Of a stretch of 64,000 nucleotides of DNA, positions 1-9,900 are shown one piece after another. The notes under the pieces are model-generated. The model searched no databases and was not told the DNA's origin. It was given only the letters and a program-made list of their open reading frames with translations. The stretch's first letter is position 1, and each line of letters opens with the position of its first letter. The stretch comes from Erysipelotrichaceae bacterium (GTDB lineage Bacteria; Bacillota_I; Bacilli_A; Erysipelotrichales; Erysipelotrichaceae). The stretch lies in contig SVBN01000001.1 in NCBI GenBank assembly GCA_015058875.1, forward strand, positions 61,323 to 125,322, in the 5' to 3' direction. Position numbers and translations under genes: made by a program.

Positions 1-835
1 CAGAGAGATCGGATATCTCTTCGGCCAGTACAAGCGGATCAGAGACGCCTATGAAAACGGCGTGCTGACCGGCAAGGGACTGACCTACGGCGGCAGCCTG
101 CTGAGACCGGAAGCTACCGGATACGGTGCGCTGTATTACGCAGAAGAAGTATTTAAGCACGAAAATGATACGATTGCCGGCAAGACATTCGTCCTTTCCG
201 GATACGGAAATGTCACATGGGGCGCCGCAAAGAAGATTGCGGAACTCGGCGGAAAGGTCGTTACCATTTCCGGCCACAACGGATATGTATATGATCCGGA
301 CGGCGTTGTCACCGAAGAAAAGATTGATTATCTGCTGGCAATGCGCAGGTCCAGAAACGCCAACATCAAGATGTACGCCGAGAAGTTCGGATGCGAATTC
401 TTCGAAGGTCAGAAGCCGTGGGGCGTCAAAGGCGATGTCTATATGCCGTGTGCCACCCAGAACGAAGTCGGCCTGGAAGAAGCGAAGCTGATCGCCGCTT
501 CCGGTGCGAAGTATTATCTGGAAGTGTCCAACATGCCGACATCCAATGAGGCAATCGAATATCTCAAAGCTCACGGCATGATCGTCGCTCCGTCCAAGGC
601 AGTCAACGCCGGCGGCGTTGCGGTATCCGCACTGGAAATGTCCCAGAACTCGCAGCGTCTTGCATGGAGTGCGGAAGAAGTTGACGCAAAGCTCCATCAG
701 ATCATGAAATCCATCCATGACTCCTCCGCCGCTTCCGCAAAGAAATACGGCCTGGGATACGATCTGGTCAAGGGTGCCAACATTGCCGGATTTGAAAAAG
801 TCGTCGATGCAATGATTGCCCAGGGCTGGTATTGA
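1..835 (+). CDS. gdhA: NADP-type glutamate dehydrogenase, C-terminal part
   Basis: This is the 3' part of a glutamate dehydrogenase gene; the 5' end lies outside the window, and the frame is open from base 2. The enzyme interconverts glutamate and 2-oxoglutarate plus ammonia in the cytoplasm. The visible start reads REIGYLFGQYKRI, typical of hexameric bacterial GDH. A Rossmann fold follows, with VLSGYGNVTWGAAKKIAELGG as the dinucleotide loop, and then the KAVNAGGVAVSALEMSQNS stretch of the family. About 277 residues are present, ending in TGA just before a terminator. The family is clear; NADPH preference is inferred from its resemblance to the 450-residue anabolic class. Confidence 0.95.
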   Translation, partial: REIGYLFGQYKRIRDAYENGVLTGKGLTYGGSLLRPEATGYGALYYAEEVFKHENDTIAGKTFVLSGYGNVTWGAAKKIAELGGKVVTISGHNGYVYDPDGVVTEEKIDYLLAMRRSRNANIKMYAEKFGCEFFEGQKPWGVKGDVYMPCATQNEVGLEEAKLIAASGAKYYLEVSNMPTSNEAIEYLKAHGMIVAPSKAVNAGGVAVSALEMSQNSQRLAWSAEEVDAKLHQIMKSIHDSSAASAKKYGLGYDLVKGANIAGFEKVVDAMIAQGWY

Positions 836-850
836 TTCAGAAACGAAATC

Positions 851-878
851 AGGGTATTCCGACCGGGATACCCTTTTC
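851..878 (+). terminator. gdhA terminator
   Basis: A 10-bp stem (851-860 with 865-874, one T-G wobble) closes a GACC loop and runs into TTTTC. It lies between gdhA and the convergent NUDIX gene and may serve both. Confidence 0.8.
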
Positions 879-884
879 ATATGC

Positions 885-1274
885 TTACAATGCTTTCAGT
901 TTTTCATTTACCAGAATCCGGTCTGCCGGAAGCCAGTCAATCTGATCCAGTTCTTCCTCTGATACCCATTTCGCCGCTTCGTGCTCCAGAAGATGCGGCT
1001 GCCCGGATACGATATGACAGAGAAAGCAGTCCATGGAAAGATGGAAGGATGGATAATCGTGTTCCACCCGCATCAGGAAGCGGTCCACGGAAATCTCCGT
1101 ATCCAGCTCCTCACGGATCTCCCGGACAAGTGCTTCCTCCGGAGTTTCCCCTTCTTCAATCTTTCCGCCCGGGAATTCCCAGCCGTCCTTCATTTCGCCG
1201 TATCCCCGCTGCGTGGCGAAATATCTGCCGCCATGTTCAATGACGGCAGCGGATACCCTGACCGTCTTCATCAT
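885..1274 (-). CDS. NUDIX hydrolase, MutT-like
   Basis: A 129-residue NUDIX hydrolase that probably cleaves a nucleoside diphosphate-X substrate; (d)CTP or 8-oxo-dGTP clean-up is typical for this short single-domain form. The NUDIX box is complete: GGKIEEGETPEEALVREIREEL at about residues 36-57, matching Gx5Ex7REUxEExGU. The start codon overlaps the stop of the LURP-one gene as ATGA, so the two are co-transcribed and probably translationally coupled. The substrate cannot be told from sequence. Confidence 0.9.
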   Translation of the reverse strand: MMKTVRVSAAVIEHGGRYFATQRGYGEMKDGWEFPGGKIEEGETPEEALVREIREELDTEISVDRFLMRVEHDYPSFHLSMDCFLCHIVSGQPHLLEHEAAKWVSEEELDQIDWLPADRILVNEKLKAL

Positions 1275-1756
1275 GCGGCCGCAGCGGCTGCCTGGGCTGC
1301 CAGCACCGCATCGATTGCCAGAACAACCGCCAGTGCATTGACCTCATCCAGCGGATCCCTGATATCAATCTCATAGGAATCACCCCAGGTCATCCACTCT
1401 TTCTGCACGGATACGATCACCCGGCTGTCATCGGATATCTCGTATTCATGACCGGTCCAGTTTCCGTCCACATACCAGTTCAGTCCCTCGATTTCATACT
1501 TTGAACGGGTCCAGCTGAATTTCTGTCTGATTGTCGCAATATGATGCTCTTCCACATATACCTCAAATGTGTGCATCAGTGCCATGACAACCTCTTTGAG
1601 AAACGCTACCTCATTATCTTCATGATCATAAACATGAAGCTTCTTCCCGAATGTCCAGAATTCCCCCTCCACGGTATAACGGATATCTCCGTGTTCATCC
1701 ATGATGGTAAATCTATCCTTCAGTGAAAAAGCTTTCTGCTTCATATACAGTTTCAT
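1271..1756 (-). CDS. LURP-one-related (YxjI-type) protein
   Basis: A 161-residue protein of the LURP-one/YxjI family, a twelve-stranded barrel related to phospholipid scramblase and Tubby folds. The start used here reads MKLYMKQKAFSLKDRF and follows AGGAGGAGCGGCCG, a better site than the longer reading. Typical features are the opening repeat IMDEHGDIRYTVEGEFW and GNWTGHEYEI. The C-terminus ends in an alanine-rich run. Its biochemical role is not known. It is the first gene of a two-gene unit with the NUDIX hydrolase. Confidence 0.85.
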   Translation of the reverse strand: MKLYMKQKAFSLKDRFTIMDEHGDIRYTVEGEFWTFGKKLHVYDHEDNEVAFLKEVVMALMHTFEVYVEEHHIATIRQKFSWTRSKYEIEGLNWYVDGNWTGHEYEISDDSRVIVSVQKEWMTWGDSYEIDIRDPLDEVNALAVVLAIDAVLAAQAAAAAA

Positions 1757-1880
1757 CGGCCGCTCCTCCTTCCGAAACAAACGTGTCTGATTCAGAAACT
1801 ATTATATCCGTGCTGCCGCGGTGTGCCAAATTACTGATGCGAAGTAAAAAAAGTTGTTGTAGAATAAACAGCGTAGTTAT

Positions 1881-1952
1881 TGCGGCATAGCCAAGCGGTA
1901 AGGCAAGGGACTTTGACTCCCTCATGCGCGCGTTCGAATCGCGCTGCCGCAG
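1881..1952 (+). tRNA. tRNA-Gln (anticodon TTG)
   Basis: A cloverleaf can be drawn by eye. The acceptor stem is TGCGGCA (1881-1887) with TGCCGCA (1945-1951), followed by discriminator G at 1952. The anticodon arm GGGA-CTTTGAC-TCCC gives TTG, and the T arm is GCGCG-TTCGAAT-CGCGC. CCA is not encoded. A terminator follows at once, so it is transcribed alone. It is not the prophage attachment site. Confidence 0.95.
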
Positions 1953-1958
1953 CTGATC

Positions 1959-1987
1959 AAAGTGCATGGTTCCGTGCACTTTTTCTG
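1959..1987 (+). terminator. tRNA-Gln terminator
   Basis: The stem AAAGTGCA (1959-1966) pairs with TGCACTTT (1975-1982), followed by TTTTC. Confidence 0.8.
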
Positions 1988-2000
1988 TTTCATCCGGCAC

Positions 2001-2025
2001 AAAAAAACGGGATCAGATGATCCCG
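2001..2025 (-). terminator. terminator of the HAD gene
   Basis: CGGGATCA (2008-2015) and TGATCCCG (2018-2025) form an 8-bp hairpin followed on the minus strand by seven T. The hairpin includes the stop codon of the HAD gene. Confidence 0.85.
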
Positions 2026-2840
2026 AAATGCTTCATGGCATTCCATATTCCGTCTTCATGAAGATCCGTCGTCACATAGTCCGCCAGTTCTTTCAGTTCC
2101 CGCTCACTGTTTCTCATCGCTATCCCGGTACGGCATGCCTGCATCATGGATAGATCATTCAGGGAATCCCCGAATCCGTATGTCCTGCCGGGATCGCCGC
2201 GCAGATAATCAGTCAGCCATCTGACCGCTTTTCCCTTGTCGATTCCCGGCATGGTAATCTCACCGCCGTTTCTGCGGTTGCCCTGGCTCGACAGCATGCA
2301 TACAAAATTCATGGCAGGATCAATCTGCCTGCGGAACAGATCAATATCAGAGTTCTGTTCAAAATAAACATCCATCTTGTAGATGCCTTCCCCGCTGCAC
2401 TCAGAAAGATCGTCCCCGCCCAGAAGAACAGCCGCCTCCTGTGCGGCATAGGCGCTGATCTGCCGCTTCTGCTCAATGATCCATGCAGTGCGTTTTGCGG
2501 ATATGGGATCCTGGAAGCCCCTCTCACGGCTTTGTATGAGCAGACCAGAGCGGCTCTTTCGGGCAAGTGCGATGGTATCCAGCACCGTCTGTTTCGGAAT
2601 CTGCACGGAGTAAATCAGCTCATCATGATGCAGAATGCCGGCACCGCCGCAGAAGATTACGCCTTCCATATCCTCATTCAGAATATGATTCAGACTGTAT
2701 GGCGCCCGGCCGGTGCACAGCCAGATGTGATCCCCGTTCAGCTTTGCAAGATGAATTGCCTGAAGCGCACTTTCGGGAATTGAGAAATCATAGCTGTCCA
2801 GCAGCGTCCTGTCGACATCGAAAAAGAGATAGTTTTCCAT
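2013..2840 (-). CDS. Cof-type HAD hydrolase
   Basis: A cytoplasmic phosphatase of the haloacid dehalogenase superfamily, Cof/IIB group, which usually acts on sugar phosphates, nucleotides or FMN. Motif I is FFDVDRTLLD near the N-terminus, with both aspartates. Motif IV is FGDSLNDLSMM near the C-terminus. The IIB cap lies between. The start chosen (MENYLFFDVDRT) puts motif I at the usual position; two ATG codons just upstream are possible but no good ribosome binding site distinguishes them. It stands alone between terminators. The substrate is unknown. Confidence 0.9.
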   Translation of the reverse strand: MENYLFFDVDRTLLDSYDFSIPESALQAIHLAKLNGDHIWLCTGRAPYSLNHILNEDMEGVIFCGGAGILHHDELIYSVQIPKQTVLDTIALARKSRSGLLIQSRERGFQDPISAKRTAWIIEQKRQISAYAAQEAAVLLGGDDLSECSGEGIYKMDVYFEQNSDIDLFRRQIDPAMNFVCMLSSQGNRRNGGEITMPGIDKGKAVRWLTDYLRGDPGRTYGFGDSLNDLSMMQACRTGIAMRNSERELKELADYVTTDLHEDGIWNAMKHFGII

Positions 2841-2950
2841 ATGCATGCAGTATAGCACATCTTTTTCACCGTATTTCAGCGTGATTGGTACACCCGGAAT
2901 TCCGCATCTTTCGGAAACATGATAACCATCATAAAATCACACTGTTATCC

Positions 2951-2983
2951 ACAATAAAAATCAGGCACAGAATGTACCTGATT
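2951..2983 (-). terminator. terminator after the SPFH unit
   Basis: AATCAGG (2959-2965) pairs with CCTGATT (2977-2983), with an inner ACA/TGT. On the minus strand it is followed by TTTATTG. It lies directly after the small gene at 2990-3262. Confidence 0.75.
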
Positions 2984-2989
2984 CGTTCT

Positions 2990-3262
2990 CTACAGATTTC
3001 TGCAGTCTTCAATTCTTCTTTTGATGCCGTTGAGCACCACATATCCCTCGGGGGGATCTTCATGCACGATATATCTTCCCTCGATATTTCCGTGATCATG
3101 ACCGTACCGTTCACAGGTCAGATCCTGATTCTTCGGCACGGCATGGCCGTCGCTGGAGATCGTTCTACTTCTTCCCGAGGAGCTCGCCTTTTTCACAAAA
3201 CTGAAGATAAGCGCTCCCCAGAAAAGAGCAATGGCAAGTGTGAAAATAACATCAGGAAGCAT
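2990..3262 (-). CDS. small membrane protein linked to SPFH gene
   Basis: A 90-residue protein with one hydrophobic N-terminal segment (about residues 4-22, DVIFTLAIALFWGALIFSF) and then a polar, basic region. It begins 11 bases inside the end of the SPFH gene after AAGGAG, so it is coupled to it. By position it could be a partner of the membrane-bound SPFH oligomer, as NfeD-like proteins are, but it has no NfeD fold that I can recognise. Function unknown. Confidence 0.7.
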   Translation of the reverse strand: MLPDVIFTLAIALFWGALIFSFVKKASSSGRSRTISSDGHAVPKNQDLTCERYGHDHGNIEGRYIVHEDPPEGYVVLNGIKRRIEDCRNL

Positions 3263-4172
3263 TTGTTGTCTCCTTCAGGGCTGCGGCAAGGCCGGCCAGC
3301 GACTGAAGTTCGGACGGGATGATAATCTTTGTGGACTGACCGTCCGCAACCTTTTCCAGTGTTTCAAAGCTCTTCAGACGCAGCACCGCTTCATCGGCGC
3401 CGGCTTCCTTCAGAAGCTTCAGGCCTTCGGCAGTCGCCTCATGAATCTTGCGGATCGCTTCGGCCTGACCTTCAGCCTCACGGATTTCCTTTTCCTTTTC
3501 GGCTTCCGCCGCAAGGATCGTCGCCTGTTTCTTTGCTTCCGCATTCAGGACAGCGGATTCCTTATTACCCTCTGCCTGAAGGATCATGGACTGCTTTTCA
3601 CCTTCCGCCTGCAGGATGACGGCACGCTTTTCACGCTCTGCCTTCATCTGCTTTTCCATGGCTTCACGGATGGCAGCCGGCGGCTGGATGTTCTTCAGCT
3701 CGACTCTGGTCACCTTAATGCCCCAGGGATCCGTCGCCAGATCGATTGTCTGCAGCATCTGCGAGTTGATTGCTTCACGGCTGGTCAGGGTTGCATCGAG
3801 TTCCATGTCACCGATGATATTTCGCAGTGTTGTGGCTGTCAGGTTCTCCATGGCCATGATCGGATTCTCAACGCCGTAGGCGTACATTCTCGCATCGGTA
3901 ATGCGGAAGTAAACAACCGAGTCAATCTGCATTGTGACGTTATCCTTGGTAATCACAGGCTGCGGCGCGAAGTCCGCGACCTGTTCCTTCAGAAGCACCT
4001 TTCTGCGGATCGTAAAGAGAACAGGAAATTTCAGATGCGGTCCGGCTCCCCAGACCGTATGATAGCGCCCGAGATATTCAACGACATAGGCATAGGATTC
4101 CGGGACGATGTTGATGCACATTGCAAGCAGTGCCACGATCAGCACAAGCACGGGGATCAGTACAAAAGGCAT
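3252..4172 (-). CDS. SPFH/band 7 (stomatin-like) membrane protein
   Basis: A 306-residue stomatin/QmcA-type scaffold protein. One N-terminal membrane segment (residues 1-20, VLIPVLVLIVALLAMCINIV) is followed by the SPFH domain (YVVEYLGRYHTVWGAGPHLKFP and onward). A long charged coiled coil rich in KQxxILxAEGEK repeats spans about residues 180-260. Such proteins form ring-like oligomers that organise membrane microdomains and often chaperone proteases. The gene is followed by a small overlapping membrane-protein gene and is preceded by the MATE gene in the same direction. Confidence 0.9.
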   Translation of the reverse strand: MPFVLIPVLVLIVALLAMCINIVPESYAYVVEYLGRYHTVWGAGPHLKFPVLFTIRRKVLLKEQVADFAPQPVITKDNVTMQIDSVVYFRITDARMYAYGVENPIMAMENLTATTLRNIIGDMELDATLTSREAINSQMLQTIDLATDPWGIKVTRVELKNIQPPAAIREAMEKQMKAEREKRAVILQAEGEKQSMILQAEGNKESAVLNAEAKKQATILAAEAEKEKEIREAEGQAEAIRKIHEATAEGLKLLKEAGADEAVLRLKSFETLEKVADGQSTKIIIPSELQSLAGLAAALKETTNAS

Positions 4173-4193
4173 ATTGCTTTCCTCCTTACATGT

Positions 4194-5552
4194 TTATTCT
4201 ACCACTGTTCTGCCGGTAATGAAGGGATGGCGCCACAGGGACCACAGAAGCTGTACGGTCATGAAGCACCAGATCACCGGTTCACAGGCAATCACCGCAT
4301 TGTAATGAAACATCGGGATAAAGATCATTGCGAACAGAATCTTTCCAAAGAATTCAATGAAACTGGAAATCAGCGGAATCAGTTTGGATCCAAGTCCCTG
4401 CAGAGCGAACCGGCTGTCCAGCAGGATGCCAAGCACGGCATAGAACGGCGCTTCAAACTGCAGATATCTCGCCCCGCCGTCAATCACGATTTCCTGCGAA
4501 GAACCGGAAACAAAGGCAACCAGCCATCTTGCCCCGAACAGCAGGAATACGGTCAGAATCGCCGCAAAGACGATATTGAAGATGTAGGAATACTTCAGAC
4601 AGAGGACCACCCTCTCACGCTGTCGGGCACCGTAGTTCTGGGAGATAAATGTGCTGTCCGCCATTCCCATTGCCGAAAACGGAATCATCATCAGGGCAAA
4701 GATCTTTCTCGCGGCGGTATGGGCGGCGATATACATCGTTCCGAGGCTGTTGATGCCGGACTGCAGAATGACGCTTCCGGCCGACACAATCGATCCCATG
4801 AATCCCATCGAAAGACCCTGTCCGGTCATTTCCCGGTACAGATCAGCGTCAAAACGGAAATGTTCCTTTTCCGGAATCAGTACGTGAACTTTCATCCGGA
4901 TATACATCAGACACAGCAGCACCGAGAACCCCTGGGCAATGACGGTAGCGATGGCCGCTCCCCTGACCCCCATATTGAACTGCGTGATAAACAGAATATC
5001 AAGCACGATATTCAGCAGTGAGGAAATAATCAGGAATACCAGCGGCATGACGGAATTTCCGATTGCCCGCATCAGTGCCGCGCACAGATTGTAGGCAAAC
5101 ATCACGAGGATGAACATGGTGATCACCGAAATGTAGCTGTATGCCTCTTCGTAGATTTCAGCGGGCGTATTCAGCGCACTCATCAGCGGCCGCATCATAA
5201 GCAGCCCGCAGATGCTCAGAGCAAGCGAGCAGATCAGGCCGATAACGATTGCCGCAGCGGCAGTTCTGCGCACGGTTTCCTCATCATTCGCCCCGTAGGC
5301 TCTTGCCGTCACCAGGGCCATGCCGTTGCCGATGCCGAGCCCGAATCCCACCAGCAGATTATATATGGCATTGCATGAGCCGATGGCCGCCAGCGACAGA
5401 TCGCCGAGATATCTGCCGACAATCATCGTGTCGACCGTGTTGTACAGCTGCTGGAATACGTTGGATATCAGCAGCGGCATCATGAACAGGATCAGAGATG
5501 TGAAAATCGGTCCGTGGACCAGATCATTTCTGTTTGCTTTCATTGTGTTCAT
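4194..5552 (-). CDS. MATE family efflux transporter
   Basis: A 452-residue inner-membrane antiporter of the MATE (NorM/DinF) family with twelve predicted helices, expelling drugs or cationic metabolites with sodium or protons. The N-terminus carries the usual PLLISNVFQQLYNTVDTMIVGRYLG signature. The second half repeats the fold, including the FMGSIVSAGSVILQSGINSLG region. The start may be Met1 or Met4; a GGAG lies upstream. It ends 21 bases before the SPFH gene and may be co-transcribed with it. Substrate unknown. Confidence 0.9.
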   Translation of the reverse strand: MNTMKANRNDLVHGPIFTSLILFMMPLLISNVFQQLYNTVDTMIVGRYLGDLSLAAIGSCNAIYNLLVGFGLGIGNGMALVTARAYGANDEETVRRTAAAAIVIGLICSLALSICGLLMMRPLMSALNTPAEIYEEAYSYISVITMFILVMFAYNLCAALMRAIGNSVMPLVFLIISSLLNIVLDILFITQFNMGVRGAAIATVIAQGFSVLLCLMYIRMKVHVLIPEKEHFRFDADLYREMTGQGLSMGFMGSIVSAGSVILQSGINSLGTMYIAAHTAARKIFALMMIPFSAMGMADSTFISQNYGARQRERVVLCLKYSYIFNIVFAAILTVFLLFGARWLVAFVSGSSQEIVIDGGARYLQFEAPFYAVLGILLDSRFALQGLGSKLIPLISSFIEFFGKILFAMIFIPMFHYNAVIACEPVIWCFMTVQLLWSLWRHPFITGRTVVE

Positions 5553-5605
5553 ATTGATTTCAGCTCCGTTACCGCTATTATATGACGCTTCTCTTCACAC
5601 GTGCA

Positions 5606-5630
5606 GAAGAAAGCCCGGATCTCTCCGGGC
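5606..5630 (-). terminator. terminator after the M24 peptidase
   Basis: GCCCGGA (5613-5619), loop TCTC, TCCGGGC (5624-5630), followed on the minus strand by TTTCTTCTG. It separates the peptidase from the MATE gene. Confidence 0.8.
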
Positions 5631-5640
5631 GATGTCTGTA

Positions 5641-6723
5641 TTATTCAATGATCTGCAGCTCTTTCGGATATTTGTTCAGCACTTCGTGTCCGTCTTCCGT
5701 GATCAGAACCAGGTCCTCAATTCTCACGCCGGCGGCTGCGGCGTTGTAGATGCCGGGTTCGATCGAGAAGATATTGCCTGTTCTGGTCAGGTTCTGATTG
5801 GCCTGGGAGACATCACCGAAATCATGATCCTGGATGCCGATGAAGTGACCGAGACGATGCGTAAAATCGGGACCGTATCCGCCTTCCGTGATAATATCCC
5901 TGGCCTTTTTATCAATGGACGCCAGCGTGATTCCCGGGCGGCACATTTCCTCCGCCGATTCATTGGCATTCCTTACCAGTTCATACACGCGGCGTGCCTC
6001 CGCAGACGGTTCCTTCTTAAAGAAGAATGTTCTGGTCATATCGGAGCAGTAATCATGATAGACACAGCCGACATCGATCAGGACCGTATCCCCTTCTTTG
6101 ATCACCGTATCATCAGGCATATGGTGCGGATCGGCGGAATTGGCACCGAAAGCCACAATCGGACTGAAGGAATAGGCGGAAGCACCGAGCGACTGATAGA
6201 TTCCCAGAAACTGCGACGCGGCTTCCTTCTCAGTGATCCCTTCCCTGATCAGAGCGCGGAACTGCGCCATGGCACGGTCGTTGATTCTGGAGGATTCCTT
6301 CATCCATTCAATTTCCTGTGCATCCTTCAGCGCCCTGGCGTTGTCAATCGCCAGCGATGTGTTTCGGATGCCGTCGGACAGCTTCGCATCATACATCGGA
6401 ATCAGGAATTTTGCGGCGAGCTCCTTGTCCACACCCAGCAGCTTCGCGGGATCGACATACTGTTTCAGCAATGCGGTCAGATCGGTTGTATCGGTGATGG
6501 AAACCTTGTTTACGCCGATCTCTTCCTCAAAGCGGAACAGGTCATTCAGAAACAGCTGCGGCTGACGGGCCGCGTTCAGGTACAGTCCGAGAAACCTTTC
6601 TCCGGGATGAAGCCACTTGCCGGTCAGGTAGAAAATCGCTACCGGATCGGAAACAAGCATCTGGCTGACGCCTAATTCAGACAGCTGGTCGTATACTTTT
6701 GCAAGACGTTCTTCTTTCAACAT
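5641..6723 (-). CDS. M24 family Xaa-Pro peptidase
   Basis: A 360-residue cytosolic metallopeptidase of the M24B (PepP/PepQ, Xaa-Pro) family. An N-terminal creatinase-like domain precedes the pita-bread catalytic domain. The five metal ligands can be seen: the two aspartates of DVGCVYHDYCSDMTRTF, His of HRLGHFIGIQDHD, Glu of IEPGIY, and Glu of VRIEDLVLIT. Whether it is an aminopeptidase or a prolidase is not settled by sequence. The prophage attL repeat lies only 25 bp upstream of the start codon, so integration has probably replaced the native upstream region. Confidence 0.92.
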   Translation of the reverse strand: MLKEERLAKVYDQLSELGVSQMLVSDPVAIFYLTGKWLHPGERFLGLYLNAARQPQLFLNDLFRFEEEIGVNKVSITDTTDLTALLKQYVDPAKLLGVDKELAAKFLIPMYDAKLSDGIRNTSLAIDNARALKDAQEIEWMKESSRINDRAMAQFRALIREGITEKEAASQFLGIYQSLGASAYSFSPIVAFGANSADPHHMPDDTVIKEGDTVLIDVGCVYHDYCSDMTRTFFFKKEPSAEARRVYELVRNANESAEEMCRPGITLASIDKKARDIITEGGYGPDFTHRLGHFIGIQDHDFGDVSQANQNLTRTGNIFSIEPGIYNAAAAGVRIEDLVLITEDGHEVLNKYPKELQIIE

Positions 6724-6747
6724 ACATATTTCTCCGTTTTCTGTTTA

Positions 6748-6761
6748 TCATGGTAACACAA
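6748..6761. repeat. putative attL core
   Basis: TCATGGTAACACAA matches 13 of 14 bases with the right-end copy at 46190-46203. An inverted repeat, ACACAA-CCC-TTGTGT (6756-6770), overlaps it on the phage side and could be an integrase core site. The one mismatch is unusual for a tyrosine-recombinase crossover region, so the true core may be the shorter TCATGGTA or CACAA part. Confidence 0.6.
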
Positions 6762-6877
6762 CCCTTGTGTGAGATTTAGGTATAGATAGGTAAAGATAGG
6801 GGCGTAACAACCCCTTTTTGGTTGCTCTTGGACGGTGCAGGAAATAAAAAGAGTAGAAAAAAAGTAGAATCAACAAC

Positions 6878-6905
6878 AAAAAAAAGAGGAGACCGAAGCC
6901 TCCCC
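6878..6905 (-). terminator. terminator of the late operon
   Basis: On the minus strand GGGGAGGC, loop TTCG, GTCTCCTC (6905 down to 6886) is followed by eight T. The stem has two G-T wobbles and a stable UUCG-type loop. It follows the stop codon of the giant gene directly. Confidence 0.85.
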
Positions 6906-9900
6906 TAGATTTCGTACAGGTCAAGTTCACTCATCATTCTCTTGTGCTTGTTCATGATCTCATCATAGGAGTCCACGTCAAGTTTATTGAGTGATGCTGT
7001 AACTTTACTGATTGCTGATTTTGTCGCTGAGATTTCACCCTTCATAATCTTCTCGTACAATTTCAATGCCGCATCTGCTTCAGCCTTTGCAGACTTAGAA
7101 GATGATCCGCTTGATTTGCCCGAAGATTTCCCGGATGATTTCTTTTTCTTGAACAGGTTGTTATACGCCTCTAAGTCATCTGCATTTTCGATCTGATCGA
7201 GATACATGTACCTCTCTGCAAATGAAGCGGCATCCAATCCAACTACTGTCTTATTCAAACCAAAGTCAGAAGGTTCGTATTTACCTGCTTCAATATCTTT
7301 GATGACTTTATCGTATATGCCTGCGTTCTCCATCTGCGCTCTGATCTTGAGTGCTTTGGAGTTGTTGATTGTTTTGCCTTCAGAGTCTTTGTCAGATTCC
7401 GTAGACAGCATTGTATAAGCCTGCCAATTATCCACGCCATAATCTGACTTGAATGCATTGACTAATGCGTCTTTATCGGAAAGAACACTGCCCATGCCAA
7501 GCCTTGAAAAATACTTTTCCTTGGCGTTGTTAATTGCATGTCTCTTGATCTTTTCGGTAATGTCGATCTTATACTCTCTTGCGTCTGCGGAATCTCCTGC
7601 CTGCTTATAGGTCGCTGAGTTTTGGAATGCCTCCCATTCCTTCATGTAGTTCTGACCGATATACTTGTTCATCTCAGTGCGTTCTTTCGCTGTGAACTTG
7701 TATTTCACGTCATCCTGCATGAAGTTGGAATAGCTTTCCGGGATAAGGCTAATATCACCCGTCTGACCGTACAGGTTTAACAATTCTCTGTCGGCTTCTG
7801 TGGATGTATCAATCGAGAGGTTGCCCGGAGAAAGGAAGTTATAGATCGCTCTGCCGAAAGCATTTCCGCCTATGTTCTTTTCTTCCTCGCCCTTCACATT
7901 GATAGACGGTTCAAGCAAATGCTCTCCCATAACCATGTTATAAGCAGAGTCTAAGCCGGGGATCTTTTTCGCCTGCCCCCTCAAGAATCTTTCAATAGGA
8001 TTTCTTCCCGAGGCACTTCTCTTTGTTTCGTCTAATACGTTATTGATCTTTGCGCCCATTGTCGGCGTGTACTGTCCAAGATAATTGAGAATCATCTGTT
8101 CAAGTACATTTGTCATGCCACCGTATGAGTAAGATTCAAATGTTTCTTCAACGTTCTGAAGCATTGTCGTAGCAAACACAGGAGCAAGCAGACCGAACGT
8201 AATATCAAGTGCAGAGCCTAGTGCGTCGTCTCCGAATATTTCCTGCCCGTTCTTGGCATTCTTATAGATGTCGCTGATAACTTCATAGGCTTCAGCACCC
8301 GACAGCATAACACTCGCTACAGGGCCTGCCCAATCCACGGTATACCAATAATTCTTTCCGTCATTATCAGTGAAGTGGAGCGCATATTCAGACGTTAATC
8401 CAATATCCTGCTTGTATGCCTTCAACTTGTCGGGATCTTTGTCGGATGCTTTGAGAGTTCCAAGCGACGCAAGCAAAGCACCGATACCCATGATTCCTGT
8501 ACCTGTTAAACCTTTTGCGAGATTATCAATGTAAGTATCAGCAGACATCGTGCCTTTGATTACTGCCGACCTGTTATTGATAACCGCATTTGCTAATCCT
8601 ACAGGAGAGTATTCACCGATACGCCGCATAATGTTTAACGGAGTATTCTTAAACGGAGCAACGCCGCCCACCATAATACCCGCAAGTTTGTTAGAGTTTT
8701 CGAGTTGGTTCAGCCACTGAGCGAAACTGTTGAAGTCATGATATGTACTTTCAAGTGCCTGCTGATATGCACGAGGAGCCATCCTGTTAAGCACTTCATT
8801 CTGATCGTCAATATCTAACTTCTTACCGTCTTTAACAAGTGTCTTGCCGTCCTCAGCGACCGTGTAGCCTTCTGCGTCAATCTGTGTTGCGAGTTCTGAT
8901 ACAAATCTCCCGGAAGTGAATGCTTCGTCACCGAACTTGTCATTATTCATGGCCCAATCGACAATGTCACTCGCCTTCTGAAGGATGCCTGTATCGAAGC
9001 TCCGCTTGTACCTTGTGATCTCAGACTTTGCTAAATACTTACTCTGAGTGAGTTTCTTAATGCCCATTGTGTCATAGAAGGCTTTTGCGATTGCCTCAGT
9101 CTGAGCATTCTTTCTTGCCTTAGTCCCGTCTGCTTTTGTGTGATGCCGCTGTTCAGCTGTTAAGTGGTACTTATCGCCAAGAGCTTTTTCGAGAAGATAT
9201 GCTATTTGGTTCTTTGTTGTGTGCATACCCTGTTGTAAGACGTTGCCGCCTGTGTTTCTGATAATTGTAGTCGGGTTGAACAGCATCATGGTATAACGCC
9301 ATGACTTTCTTCTGTCTGCCCAAGTCAGAGGAATCTCTCCGCCGATACGCTTCATGATATCTTCAATCACTTCGCCATATTCTTCCTCACTGTTACACTC
9401 AGCAAGGCGGTTACGTTCTTCCGCTGACAGGTTATTAATTAGTTTATCTGTATCTTCGCCGAACTGTTTTTTGATATCTTTGTTGAGATCATCCACCGCT
9501 TTATCGAGAACATTACCTCTCTGCACGGGGTCTTGTGCAGTCATATATCTCTGCATAGCCATTACTTGTGCGGCGTTTGTTACTCCTGCTCTTTCCTTCG
9601 CCATCACCTGCTGAATTGTTAAATCCAAGTCTGCAAGCTGACGTAATACAGGATCGTTCTTGTCGAGGACTTTCCCGTTCTTTGTGTACTGGCCCTGTTT
9701 GTTTACCGTGATCTTGTTAGCCTTCTTGATATTTTCGTATTCCATACCAAGATGTGTAGCGATAGCCAAACCGACTGCCTGCTGTTGTGTAGCGGCGGCA
9801 TTGTTTCTGTTCAGCGGAGTATCAAGATAGGCCTGTGCGCAAGCTCGAATATCCTTGCCTTCAAGTGCAGACTCGCCACCTCTAATGTATTCAATCCGAG

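Noticed and set aside
1881-1952. tRNA-Gln as phage attachment site
   Set aside because: The prophage ends are 5 kb away and have no tRNA sequence; the direct repeat is intergenic.
3231-5021. 596-codon open frame on the plus strand
   Set aside because: It is antisense to the well-supported SPFH and MATE genes, has no ribosome site, and its composition (many His, Arg, Gln) is that of a shadow frame.
5320-6675. 451-codon open frame on the plus strand
   Set aside because: Antisense to the M24 peptidase and MATE genes; no start signal and shadow-like composition.
6795-6820. GGGG/CCCC hairpin with T run right of attL
   Set aside because: Only a four-base stem; no plus-strand gene precedes it, so it is left unassigned.
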